A stretch of 64,000 nt of DNA from positions 558,001 to 622,000 of the forward strand of contig NZ_VTDO01000001.1 in NCBI RefSeq assembly GCF_015627125.1, read 5' to 3'. Positions 54,466 through 63,465 of the stretch are shown one piece after another (position 1 is the first letter of the stretch; each line of letters starts with the position of its first letter). Below the pieces are notes generated by a model. It was not told the origin of the DNA. It saw only the letters and a list, made by a program, of their open reading frames with translations, and made no database searches. The position numbers and the translations under genes were made by a program. This stretch comes from Acinetobacter rathckeae. Its GTDB lineage: Bacteria; Pseudomonadota; Gammaproteobacteria; Pseudomonadales; Moraxellaceae.

Positions 54466-55362
54466 ATGGATCAAAAATCACAGTTACCGTACAACATCGT
54501 CAAAGCCCGCCACCCCATGCGTTATATTGGTAGTGCGGTTGCAATTTTACTGATTTTGATTTTACTTGAGTCGGTGTTCTTTAACTCAAAATGGGAATGG
54601 TCTGTTTTTCGTTTGTGGTTTTTTGACCCTGCGGTATTAAGCGGTTTGTATTTAACTTTAAAGCTGACTTTTGCTGCCATGCTGTTAAGCTTTTTCTTAG
54701 GTGGTATTTTAGCCATGATGCGACTGTCATCTTCATGGCTTGTACAAAGTGTAGCCTGGTTTTATATTTGGTTGTTTCGTTCCGTACCGTTACTGGTAGT
54801 ATTAATTGTTTTATATAACTTTTCATATTTGTATGAACGAATTGCAATTGCTATACCATTTACAGAAGTGGTTTTTGTGAGTTATAAAACCATTAATGCT
54901 CTCGACCAATTTACAACTGCATTAATCGGCCTTGCGATTGTGCAAAGCGCATATACGGCTGAAATTATTCGTGGTGGTATTTTGGCAGTAGATAAAGGGC
55001 AGTTTGAAGCATCTTCTGCACTTGGTTTGTCTTGGTGGCATAGAACGTATCGTATTATTTTTCCACAAGCCATTCGCAGTATTTTACCTGCATTGGTCAA
55101 TGAGTGTATTAGCTTATCTAAAGGCACAGCGATTGTGTATGTTCTTGCCATGCCTGAGCTGTTTTATACCGTACAGATGGTATATAACCGTAACCAACAA
55201 ATTATTCCATTACTTATGGTGGCAGCGGTTTGGTATACCATTATTACTAGTGTATTTTCTGTTATTCAGTATGCGATTGAGTCTAAATTATCTAGAACAC
55301 AAAAACGTAGTACAGGATTAACTGGCTTAAGACAGTTGTTGACATGGAAGTGGGGGAAATAA
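54466..55362 (+). CDS. Amino acid-type ABC permease
   Basis: Inner-membrane permease of 298 residues of the HisM/GlnP type. After a cytoplasmic N-terminus there are about five transmembrane helices, with [21 protein letters not shown] and the EAA loop [34 protein letters not shown]. The segment between the first and second helices is longer than usual. A single permease gene means the channel is likely a homodimer. It begins nine bases after the binding protein stop and ends one base before the ATPase. Confidence 0.9.
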   Translation: MDQKSQLPYNIVKARHPMRYIGSAVAILLILILLESVFFNSKWEWSVFRLWFFDPAVLSGLYLTLKLTFAAMLLSFFLGGILAMMRLSSSWLVQSVAWFYIWLFRSVPLLVVLIVLYNFSYLYERIAIAIPFTEVVFVSYKTINALDQFTTALIGLAIVQSAYTAEIIRGGILAVDKGQFEASSALGLSWWHRTYRIIFPQAIRSILPALVNECISLSKGTAIVYVLAMPELFYTVQMVYNRNQQIIPLLMVAAVWYTIITSVFSVIQYAIESKLSRTQKRSTGLTGLRQLLTWKWGK

Positions 55363-55363
55363 A

Positions 55364-56146
55364 ATGACACAATCTGAAAAACAATCGATTGGGCACATTT
55401 CAATTCAGCATGTTTCTAAGAAATTTGGGGCAGATTACGCACTTAAAGATGTGAGCTTAGAGATTCCTGCGGGTTCAGTCACCGTGATTTTAGGACCATC
55501 AGGTTCTGGGAAGACCACTTTACTTCGTACCATGAATCATTTGGAAAAAGCAGATGAAGGTGTGATAAAAATTGACGATGACTTTATGGGGTATCGCTTA
55601 AAAAATAATACTTTGTATGAGTTAAAGGAAAAAGAGATTTTAAAGCAACGTATACATGTGGGTTATGTATTTCAAAACTTTAATCTTTTTCCACATTTAA
55701 CTGTACTACAAAATATTATTGAAGCACCACTTGCACATAAAAAAATGACGAAGGTACAAGCCATCAGTAAAGCACAGCAACTTTTAGCCAGTGTGGGCTT
55801 GGCAGAAAAAGCAGATGCATGGCCACAGCAACTTTCAGGCGGTCAACAACAACGTGTGGCCATTGCTAGAGCTTTGGCATTAGAGCCGAAAGTCATTTTG
55901 TTTGATGAGCCGACATCTGCACTCGACCCCGAGCTGGTTGGGGAAGTGTTGGCAGTGATTAAACAACTGGCACAGCTTGGTAAAACCATGGTTGTGGTGA
56001 CACATGAAATTGGTTTTGCTAAAGAAGTAGCGGACTATGTGGTGTTTATGGATAAAGGTGTTGTGGTTGAACATGGCAGTGCAGATGCTGTATTGAATCA
56101 CCCACAGCAACAGCGAACGCAAAGCTTTTTATCGAAAGTTATCTAA
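55364..56146 (+). CDS. Amino acid-type ABC ATP-binding protein
   Basis: ATPase of 260 residues with Walker [13 protein letters not shown]-loop [20 protein letters not shown], signature [17 protein letters not shown], Walker [21 protein letters not shown], and [22 protein letters not shown], which is the standard GlnQ/HisP text. It completes the importer with the preceding lipoprotein and permease. The czcI-like gene begins 53 bases later with no clear terminator between, so read-through is possible. Confidence 0.93.
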   Translation: MTQSEKQSIGHISIQHVSKKFGADYALKDVSLEIPAGSVTVILGPSGSGKTTLLRTMNHLEKADEGVIKIDDDFMGYRLKNNTLYELKEKEILKQRIHVGYVFQNFNLFPHLTVLQNIIEAPLAHKKMTKVQAISKAQQLLASVGLAEKADAWPQQLSGGQQQRVAIARALALEPKVILFDEPTSALDPELVGEVLAVIKQLAQLGKTMVVVTHEIGFAKEVADYVVFMDKGVVVEHGSADAVLNHPQQQRTQSFLSKVI

Positions 56147-56199
56147 TTTACCGATTGATCTTTTAGACATAATATGCTTTGATCTGAATATTATTTTAG

Positions 56200-56592
56200 A
56201 TGGTTACTGCTGTGAAAGCGAAAGCGGTATTTTTTACGTTGCTTAGTTGTGTATTGCTACTCCAAAGTGTTTGGAATGTGGCCGCAGCTTGGTGCGTACA
56301 TGAAAATACGCAAACGGTTACAGTTGAACGTACGCACTTTGGGCATCATGTGGTCACAGAGCGACATAACAGTTTACATACGCAATTAGAGCAAGTTGTG
56401 GCTTCTGAAAAACATGACCACAGTGATCATTTACCGTCGTTAAATCCAATCATGCTGTCACAGCTACAGCATGACCTTGCAAGAACACCATACAAGTCTA
56501 TTGTGACTGTGCAAAAAACAGATTGGAAAAATCTGTATCAATCGCCTGATTTAGCCTTTAATTCACCTCCTCCAATACTTGCCCCGCTATAA
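56200..56592 (+). CDS. CzcI-like periplasmic metal-resistance accessory protein
   Basis: Small protein of 130 residues with a signal peptide or anchor (FFTLLSCVLLLQSVWNVAAAWC) and a His-rich mature part (THFGHHVVTERHNSLHTQ, SEKHDHSDHLP). This size, pattern and position directly before a czcCBA operon match CzcI of Cupriavidus and its homologues, thought to regulate or buffer metals for the efflux pump. The similarity is in pattern and context, not close sequence identity, so the name is tentative. The gap to czcC is 58 bases with only a small GGTGGG/CCCACC hairpin. Confidence 0.65.
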   Translation: MVTAVKAKAVFFTLLSCVLLLQSVWNVAAAWCVHENTQTVTVERTHFGHHVVTERHNSLHTQLEQVVASEKHDHSDHLPSLNPIMLSQLQHDLARTPYKSIVTVQKTDWKNLYQSPDLAFNSPPPILAPL

Positions 56593-56650
56593 GGTGGGGT
56601 AGCCAAAAAATCGCCCACCGTCATAAATTTTATTTTATACGGGGCATTTT

Positions 56651-57997
56651 ATGTTCAATTCTATATGTAAACAGCATTGCCGTGCCGTTTTGCCAGTGTG
56701 TATACGGGTGAGTCTTGCTTGTGTATTTATTTCGGTATCAACAGTCTCACAGGCCAACTTAAGCTTAGATGAGATCAATGAAAAAGTAACCGCATATCAG
56801 CAAACACAAAAAGTATGGCAACAGCAACATGACATCTTAAAGTTAGAACGGCAGCATCAACTGAGTTGGCAAAATCCAACCCTAAGCGTGCAACAAACAG
56901 GTCTAAAAAACAGCCAAGACCAAGAGCTAGAAGTGGCCATCTCCCAGCCGATTGATGTGTTTTCGGTACGCCGTAAAGCAGCGGACCTTGTGAATTTACA
57001 AACAGAACAATTGGCACTGTTAGAAAAAAGTACGCAACAGCAGCAGGCTTTGGCTTTAGAGTATTTTTGGGTGCAATTACAGCTGTTAAGCCAAGAAGTT
57101 GAATTGTTAAAGCAACAATTAAACATGAGTCAAGCCAACTTAGATGCAACCAAACAGCGTTTTAAGGCAGGCTCAATTGCTCAGCTTGAAGTGGAGCGTG
57201 TAGATGTGCAACATCTCGACTTACAAGCCACATATGCACAGCAAGTGCAAGCATTACAAGTCATGAAACGTCAGCTTTCACATACGTGGGGAGAGAACAC
57301 GACAGCGTATGAGTTGTCTGCTTTAAAACCATTAACCAAGACATCATTATATGAAAATCAGTCATATGATGAAAAAAGTAATGTTAATGTCAGTTTAATG
57401 CAATTACAAAGTCGTCAATATGAAGCACAACGTGCGTATTTAAAAGCACAAGCCAAGCCGATGCCAACTGTAAATGTGGGCGTGGTGTATCGGCAAGATG
57501 CGGAATCTAAGCTCAAAGAGCAACAGTTACGTGTTGGTTTGGAATTGCCACTGGCAATTTTTCAACGGCAACAATATCGCCAACAGATTGAAAACATAAA
57601 AATGCAGGGCGTGGCTCAAGCACAGTCACGTGATGTGCAAACGAGGGATTTAAACCGCAGTGCGATTGATGCCGAATATGACATGATTTATACGCAGTAT
57701 GAGCAAATCATGCAGCAACAAATGCCACTGGTTACCTCCATTAAAGAAAAAACGTTACTTGGCTTTATGGCGGGTAAATATAGTGTCACAGATGTACAAC
57801 TTGCCACCTCTGCATTAAAGCAGTGTCAGTTACATGCATTACAACTCAAGAAGCAGTTGTGGGGTAAGTACTTGCAACAAAAAGCAGTATTACTCGGCAT
57901 TTCTTTTGAGCAGATATCTAATTTAAATGCAGTGACTGATTTAAATCAAATGGTTTGGCGTAATCGCAGTAATTTGCCTGTGGTGGGTGGAGAGTGA
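56651..57997 (+). CDS. czcC: Heavy metal efflux outer-membrane protein, CzcC-like
   Basis: Outer-membrane channel (TolC/OEP family) of the RND metal pump. The 448-residue product has a signal peptide (ending SVSTVSQA), then LSLDEINEKVTAYQ and two OEP repeats: long helices rich in Gln (EVELLKQQLNMSQANLDATKQRFKAGSIAQLEVERVD), where the AGSIAQLEVERVDV text is typical of CzcC. No lipobox is seen. Its stop codon lies two bases before the czcB start. Confidence 0.85.
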   Translation: MFNSICKQHCRAVLPVCIRVSLACVFISVSTVSQANLSLDEINEKVTAYQQTQKVWQQQHDILKLERQHQLSWQNPTLSVQQTGLKNSQDQELEVAISQPIDVFSVRRKAADLVNLQTEQLALLEKSTQQQQALALEYFWVQLQLLSQEVELLKQQLNMSQANLDATKQRFKAGSIAQLEVERVDVQHLDLQATYAQQVQALQVMKRQLSHTWGENTTAYELSALKPLTKTSLYENQSYDEKSNVNVSLMQLQSRQYEAQRAYLKAQAKPMPTVNVGVVYRQDAESKLKEQQLRVGLELPLAIFQRQQYRQQIENIKMQGVAQAQSRDVQTRDLNRSAIDAEYDMIYTQYEQIMQQQMPLVTSIKEKTLLGFMAGKYSVTDVQLATSALKQCQLHALQLKKQLWGKYLQQKAVLLGISFEQISNLNAVTDLNQMVWRNRSNLPVVGGE

Positions 57998-57999
57998 AT

Positions 58000-59247
58000 A
58001 TGAATACACAAAAAAAACGTATGGAATGGTTGTGGGTTTTAATTGTTGTGATCGTGACGATCTGTATTGCAATTGGACTATTTTTTAAGTCAGACACCCA
58101 TGCTCATGATGATGAAGAAAAAGGTCATGCGCATGCTGAAAAAGACAGTAAAACAGCCGATGAAGAGCATGACCATAAAGAAGGCGAGGCTGAGCATGCG
58201 GAAGAGGCTGAAGAAAGTATTCATATGACATTGGCACAAGCCACAGCCCAAGGTGTTCAATTTGTACCGCTTGAGCAAGGTCAAATCAATGCAGCACAGC
58301 GTTATCCTGCCAAAGTGGTGAGTAATTTAGATCAACAAGCGCATTTGTCTTCAGGTTATGCAGGTCGTGTAGAACAGGTGGATGTGGCTTTAGGCCAGCG
58401 TGTGAAAAAAGGTCAAATTCTTGCCACCATTTATGCACCAGAGTTAATTGAGCAACAAGCCAATTTAGATATTGCAGTACAAAATTTGGCTTTAGCAAAA
58501 CAAGACTATTTACGTGAGAAAACCTTATTTGATCAGGGAATATCTGCAAGGCAAGACTATTTACGGGCAAATAATGCATTTAAACGCGCTGAAATTGAAG
58601 TACAAGCGTTACAAAGTAAGTTTAAGGCATTGGGTTTACGTGCACATGCGCAAGGGCGTTACGCCATTACTTCACCGATAGAGGGTGTGGTGTCTAAAAA
58701 AGACCTTGTGGTGGGTGAGTATGTGCAAATGTCAGATCAGTTACTCACCATTGATCAAACAGGCCGCTTGTGGCTTGAGTTTGTTTTACCTAGTCAAGTG
58801 GCTGTACGTACACAGCAAAAGATTAATTTTCAGTTGTTACAGTCAGATCAAACCTATCAAGCAGTGATTAAAAATATATTGCCTGAAGCAGATGCAACCA
58901 CAGGTCAGTTAAAAGTACAGGCAGAAATTTTAGATCAATCTGTGACATTAAAGCCGAATGTTATGGCCAATGTATGGTTGGCAAGTCAGACTGAAACCGT
59001 GGTTGTTCCTCGCATTGCACAATCTGCTGTACAGCAAGTAGAAGGTGAAACAGTTGTATTTGTGGTACAAGAACAAGCAGGCGAATTGGCATTTAAACCG
59101 CAAGTGGTCGAGTTGGGGCTTCGCTCGAGCGATGAAAAGTGGGTAGAGGTGAAGTCTGGTTTAACACCAAACCAACGTTATGTGACACAAGGTAGCTTTG
59201 TGTTGAAATCTGAATTGGAAAAATCAGAGGCTGACCATGCACACTAA
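58000..59247 (+). CDS. czcB: Heavy metal efflux membrane-fusion protein, CzcB-like
   Basis: Periplasmic adaptor of the pump. The 415-residue protein has one N-terminal membrane helix (WLWVLIVVIVTICIAIGLFF), a segment very rich in His, Asp and Glu (about residues 30-70) likely to bind metal ions, then the HlyD-type lipoyl/hairpin/barrel domains (HLSSGYAGRVEQVDVALGQRVKKGQ, TSPIEGVVSKKDLVVGEYV). I prefer the ATG at 58000, with GGAG eight bases upstream, over a GTG at 57994. Its end overlaps czcA by 11 bases. Confidence 0.87.
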   Translation: MNTQKKRMEWLWVLIVVIVTICIAIGLFFKSDTHAHDDEEKGHAHAEKDSKTADEEHDHKEGEAEHAEEAEESIHMTLAQATAQGVQFVPLEQGQINAAQRYPAKVVSNLDQQAHLSSGYAGRVEQVDVALGQRVKKGQILATIYAPELIEQQANLDIAVQNLALAKQDYLREKTLFDQGISARQDYLRANNAFKRAEIEVQALQSKFKALGLRAHAQGRYAITSPIEGVVSKKDLVVGEYVQMSDQLLTIDQTGRLWLEFVLPSQVAVRTQQKINFQLLQSDQTYQAVIKNILPEADATTGQLKVQAEILDQSVTLKPNVMANVWLASQTETVVVPRIAQSAVQQVEGETVVFVVQEQAGELAFKPQVVELGLRSSDEKWVEVKSGLTPNQRYVTQGSFVLKSELEKSEADHAH

Positions 59248-62200
59248 AATAGATCATGATTTACCACAGCTTCAAGGGTGGTTTGACCGTATCATTCAAG
59301 CTGCTATTAAAAATGCATTATGGGTGGTGTTATTTACTTTTCTTTGGATAGTCGTTGGAATTTTTAGTTACCAAAAGCTGTCTATTGATGCTGTACCAGA
59401 CATAACCAATGTGCAGGTACAAATTAATAGTGCAGCCAAAGGCTTTACCGCACTCGAAACAGAGCAACGCATTACTTATCCGATAGAAACAGCCATGTCG
59501 GGCTTGCCAAATTTGCAACAAACACGTTCGGTGTCACGCTATGGTTTGTCGCAAGTGACGGTGGTTTTTAAAGATGGCACAGATATTTATTGGGCAAGGC
59601 AATTAATTAACGAGCGACTACAGCAAGTCCGTGCCGAAATGCCCAAAGCGGTTGAGCCAGAAATGTCGCCAATTTCTACAGGGTTAGGTGAGATTTATCA
59701 GTGGGTAATACGTGCTGAGCCTAATGCAAAAAAAGCAGATGGCCAAGCCTATACACCACTTGACCTAAGAGAAATTCAAGATTGGATTGTACGTCCACAG
59801 TTGCAACGTGTTGCAGGCGTGGCAGAGGTGAACAGTATTGGTGGCTATAATAAAACCTATATTGTTTCACCAAATCTACAGCGTTTACAGCAACTCAATA
59901 TCTCTTTAGATACGTTGTTGCAAGCGCTTGAAGTGAGTAATGAAAACCGTGGTGCGGGTTTTATTGAACAAAATGGGCAACAACTGACAGTACGTGTGCC
60001 AAACACTTTAAACCGTTTATCTGATATTGAGCAGATTTTGGTGGAACAAAAACAAGGTACAGCCATTCGTGTTGCAGATGTGGCAAGTGTTGCTATAGGC
60101 CATGATTTACGTACAGGGGGGGCAACCTATAACGGCCAAGAAACCGTACTGGGTATTGCAATGATGATGATGGGGGAAAACAGCCGCACGGTTGCCCAAA
60201 AAGTACATCAAAAAGTTCAAGAGATTCAAAATACCTTACCTGAAGGGATAGTGATTGATACGGTCTATGATCGAACCAGTTTAGTCGATAAAGCCATTAA
60301 AACGGTGGCGAAAAATCTGATTGAAGGTGCAATTTTAGTCATTGCTATTTTATTCATTTTTTTAGGAAATTTACGTGCTGCACTCATTACAGCTTGTGTG
60401 ATTCCACTGTCTATGTTATTTACCTTAACAGGTATGGCAGAGCAAAAAATCAGTGCCAATTTAATGAGCTTAGGTGCGTTAGATTTTGGCATTATTGTGG
60501 ATGGTGCGGTGGTGATTGTTGAGAACTGTATACGCCGTTTAGCCACAGCACAGCATCAAAAAGGTCGTTTGCTCACCAAGTCAGAACGCTTTACCGAAGT
60601 ATTTTTAGCGGCCCAACAAGCCCGTAGACCACTGATCTTTGGTCAGCTCATTATTATGGTGGTGTATATTCCAATTTTTGCACTTACGGGTGTAGAAGCA
60701 AAACTCTTTCACCCAATGGCGATGACTGTGGTATTGGCGTTGGTTGCCGCCATGATTTTATCGGTGACTTTTGTTCCTGCTATGGTTGCACTGTGTGTGA
60801 CAGGGCGTGTGCAAGAAAAAGAAAGCCGTTGGATGCAAGGTGTAAAAAACAAATATGCACGTTGTTTAGATGTCTGTTATGGCTATAAACGCGTGGTATT
60901 GGCCAGCGTGATTGCCATTTTATGTATTACGGGCATGCTATTTGCAAAAATGGGCAGTGAGTTTACTCCGAAGCTGAGCGAGGGGGACTTTGCGATACAG
61001 TTTATGCGTTCGCCTAGTACAGGTATTGAACAGTCTTTACTCATGCAAGAGAAAGTAGAGCAACACTTACTTAAAGACTTTCCTGAAATTCAAGCCATTT
61101 TTGCCCGTACAGGTACGGCAGAAGTAGCCACAGATGTCATGCCACCAAATATTTCAGACAGCATTGTGCTACTTAAACCACGCAAAGCATGGCCCAACCC
61201 TCAAGAAAGCATTGCTGAATTGCGTGAACGTATGATGGCCAATGTTAATCAAATTGCAGGCAATGCCAACGAGTTTTCACAACCGATTGAACTTCGCTTT
61301 AATGAGCTGATTTCAGGCATTCGTAGTGATATTGGGGTGAAGATTTTTGGTGATGACTTAGAGGTATTGGCACAAGAAGCACAAAAAATTGAAAAGCAAC
61401 TGAAAAGTATCGCTGGTGCAAGTGAAGTCAAAGTGGAGCAAACTCAAGGCTTACCGATGCTCAATGTTGAAGTAGATCAGCAACGTGCTGCACAATATGG
61501 CGTGTCAGTGAAACACATTCAAGACCTTGTGGCTTTAAGTGTGGGTGGGCAGTCTGTCGGGCAAATTCTACAAGGTGACCGCCGCTTTGACTTTGTTGTA
61601 CGTTTAAACCCAAGCATGCAAAGCCCAGAACAACTGCAGAACCTGCCGATCTCATTGCCAAATGGGGGAATGATTGCTTTAAAAGATGTAGCTGTTGTAA
61701 AAGAGGTACTGGCGGCCAGTCAAATTAGCCGTGAACAAGGTAAACGCCGTATTGTGGTCACAGCCAATGTACGTGATCGTGATTTAGGCTCGTTTGTGGA
61801 AGAGGTACAAACAAAGCTGGCTACAGTTAAACTACCTGCGGGATATTGGTTGGGCTATGGTGGGCAATTTGAAAATTTACAATCTGCCACACAGCGTATG
61901 CAAATCGTTGTACCTATTGCTTTGGTTCTCATTTTTGCACTGTTAATGGCAGTATTTGGGCGTATACAAGAAAGTATATTGGTGTTTATGGGTGTGCCTT
62001 TTGCCCTATCTGGTGGTGTAATTGCGTTATGGCTTAGAGAGATTCCGTTGTCTATGTCGGCAGGGGTAGGGTTTATTGCATTGTCGGGTGTTGCAGTACT
62101 CAATGGCTTGGTGATGCTGAGCTTTATTAAAGAACTACGCCAAACACACGATATTGTCTATGCCACATGGCAAGGGGCAATTTTACGCTTACGCCCAGTA

Positions 62201-62377
62201 CTGATGACGGCGTGTGTGGCTTCGTTTGGTTTTATTCCAATGGCGATTGCAACAGGTACAGGAGCAGAGGTACAGCAACCCTTAGCCACGGTTGTGATTG
62301 GTGGGATTATTTCTTCTACATTGCTTACACTGATTGTACTGCCTGTAGTGTATCGTTGGTTAAATCAATCAAAATAG
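59237..62377 (+). CDS. czcA: Heavy metal efflux RND transporter, CzcA-like
   Basis: Proton-driven inner-membrane RND pump of 1046 residues with 12 transmembrane helices and two large periplasmic loops. The start after the first helix, YQKLSIDAVPDITNVQVQINS, and the helix-4 motif ALDFGIIVDGAVVIVEN (DFG...DGAVVIVEN) are diagnostic of the HME-RND family; this sequence is the form found in Zn/Co/Cd (HME1, CzcA) rather than Cu/Ag (CusA) pumps. No czcD, czcR or czcS gene is adjacent. The export substrate is therefore inferred from the motif only. It ends 220 bases before the next coding start. Confidence 0.9.
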   Translation: MHTKIDHDLPQLQGWFDRIIQAAIKNALWVVLFTFLWIVVGIFSYQKLSIDAVPDITNVQVQINSAAKGFTALETEQRITYPIETAMSGLPNLQQTRSVSRYGLSQVTVVFKDGTDIYWARQLINERLQQVRAEMPKAVEPEMSPISTGLGEIYQWVIRAEPNAKKADGQAYTPLDLREIQDWIVRPQLQRVAGVAEVNSIGGYNKTYIVSPNLQRLQQLNISLDTLLQALEVSNENRGAGFIEQNGQQLTVRVPNTLNRLSDIEQILVEQKQGTAIRVADVASVAIGHDLRTGGATYNGQETVLGIAMMMMGENSRTVAQKVHQKVQEIQNTLPEGIVIDTVYDRTSLVDKAIKTVAKNLIEGAILVIAILFIFLGNLRAALITACVIPLSMLFTLTGMAEQKISANLMSLGALDFGIIVDGAVVIVENCIRRLATAQHQKGRLLTKSERFTEVFLAAQQARRPLIFGQLIIMVVYIPIFALTGVEAKLFHPMAMTVVLALVAAMILSVTFVPAMVALCVTGRVQEKESRWMQGVKNKYARCLDVCYGYKRVVLASVIAILCITGMLFAKMGSEFTPKLSEGDFAIQFMRSPSTGIEQSLLMQEKVEQHLLKDFPEIQAIFARTGTAEVATDVMPPNISDSIVLLKPRKAWPNPQESIAELRERMMANVNQIAGNANEFSQPIELRFNELISGIRSDIGVKIFGDDLEVLAQEAQKIEKQLKSIAGASEVKVEQTQGLPMLNVEVDQQRAAQYGVSVKHIQDLVALSVGGQSVGQILQGDRRFDFVVRLNPSMQSPEQLQNLPISLPNGGMIALKDVAVVKEVLAASQISREQGKRRIVVTANVRDRDLGSFVEEVQTKLATVKLPAGYWLGYGGQFENLQSATQRMQIVVPIALVLIFALLMAVFGRIQESILVFMGVPFALSGGVIALWLREIPLSMSAGVGFIALSGVAVLNGLVMLSFIKELRQTHDIVYATWQGAILRLRPVLMTACVASFGFIPMAIATGTGAEVQQPLATVVIGGIISSTLLTLIVLPVVYRWLNQSK

Positions 62378-62411
62378 CCTAAGTAATCTATTGCTTATCA
62401 GAAGTTTATAT

Positions 62412-62470
62412 TAAAGCCATGAAATAAAAACCATATTGAATAAATATAGGACGTTACTTCCATGGCTTTA
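62412..62470 (+). repeat. Inverted repeat after czcA
   Basis: TAAAGCCATG (62412-62421) and CATGGCTTTA (62461-62470), ten-base perfect arms around a 39-base loop. There is no T-run; it could be a 3' hairpin of the czc mRNA. Confidence 0.5.
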
Positions 62471-62492
62471 TTAAACCTGCATATTTTTATGC

Positions 62493-62591
62493 TAAAATGT
62501 CTTTTAGCTCAGGGTTTTATTTTTGATTTAAGCGATATATTGGTATTAAAAATGGTCTTTACGATATAAAAGTTGTAAAGGCCATTTTTTT
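62493..62591 (+). ncRNA. Candidate small RNA or yebC leader with strong terminator
   Basis: An extended -10 element TGCTAAAAT (-10 hexamer 62493-62498) would start an RNA near 62505. It ends at a strong intrinsic terminator: 15-base arms at 62548-62562 and 62575-62589 with one G-U pair, loop of 12, ending in T7. No reading frame of note lies inside. It could be an independent sRNA of about 85 bases, an attenuated leader for yebC, or merely the czc operon's terminator with a chance promoter. Confidence 0.45.
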
Positions 62592-62605
62592 AAAATTGTG
62601 CCTTA

Positions 62606-62614
62606 TGTTAGAAT
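62606..62614 (+). promoter_or_regulatory. Candidate yebC promoter (extended -10)
   Basis: TGTTAGAAT, an extended -10 with hexamer TAGAAT at 62609-62614, about 50 bases before the yebC ATG and just after the preceding terminator. There is no clear -35, as expected for extended -10 promoters. Confidence 0.45.
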
Positions 62615-62663
62615 TGCCCGTCTTTTGATATGGCATACGTCCAATCTTTTAGGAGCATTTTGC

Positions 62664-63413
62664 ATGGCAGGTCATTCTAAGTGGGCCAATATTAAGCATC
62701 GTAAAGCAAAACAAGATGCAAGTCGTGGTAAAGTTTTTACCAAATATATTCGTGAATTAGTCACAGCATCAAAGCTTGGTGGGCCTGATCCACAAGCGAA
62801 CCCGCGTTTACGTGCCGTGGTTGAAAAAGCATTGTCTGTAAACATGACACGTGACACCATTAACCGTGCGATTGCTCGTGGTGCTGGTGGTGAAGAAAAC
62901 GATGATTTAAAAGAAGTGACTTACGAAGGTTACGGTGTTGGTGGTGTGGCTGTATTGGTTGAAACCATGACGGATAACTTAAACCGTACTGTACCTGATG
63001 TACGTCATTGCTTTACTAAGACCAATGGTAATTTAGGTACATCGGGTTCGGTGGCCTATTTATTTACCAAACGTGGTGAAATTTCTTTTGAAGATGTATC
63101 TTTAGAAGATCAAATTATGGAAGCAGTGCTAGAAGCGGGTGCTGAAGACATTGAAGTCGCTGAAGATGGTATTTTAGTGATTACAACACCAGAAAGTTTT
63201 GGTGATGTACAAGATGCTCTTGCGGCAGCAGGGTTGAAATCAGACAATGCTGAAGTGGTCATGAGCCCATCAACAAAAGCTGAAATTACTGATGTCGATC
63301 AGGCAAAAATGATCTTAAAAATGATTGATATGTTTGAAGATCTAGATGATGTGCAAAACGTCTATACCAATGTAGAGATCCCAGATCATATTTTAGAGCA
63401 ACTTGATGCTTAA
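62664..63413 (+). CDS. yebC: YebC/PmpR family regulatory protein
   Basis: The family includes DNA-binding regulators and, as shown more recently, factors that help ribosomes through difficult proline-rich stretches. The 249-residue product begins with the hallmark [23 protein letters not shown] and contains [39 protein letters not shown] and [23 protein letters not shown] is eight bases before the ATG at 62664; the frame runs 22 codons further up without a family match. It is followed by a strong palindromic terminator. ruvC, often next to yebC, is not here. Confidence 0.95.
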   Translation: MAGHSKWANIKHRKAKQDASRGKVFTKYIRELVTASKLGGPDPQANPRLRAVVEKALSVNMTRDTINRAIARGAGGEENDDLKEVTYEGYGVGGVAVLVETMTDNLNRTVPDVRHCFTKTNGNLGTSGSVAYLFTKRGEISFEDVSLEDQIMEAVLEAGAEDIEVAEDGILVITTPESFGDVQDALAAAGLKSDNAEVVMSPSTKAEITDVDQAKMILKMIDMFEDLDDVQNVYTNVEIPDHILEQLDA

Positions 63414-63430
63414 AGTGATTGGATTTTAAT

Positions 63431-63458
63431 AAAAAAGGTGGGCTAGCCCACCTTTTTT
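63431..63458. terminator. Bidirectional terminator between yebC and the ABC ATPase
   Basis: Perfect 28-base palindrome: AAAAAAGGTGGGCT followed by AGCCCACCTTTTTT. It ends both convergent transcripts. Confidence 0.92.
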
Positions 63459-63465
63459 ATGTGCC

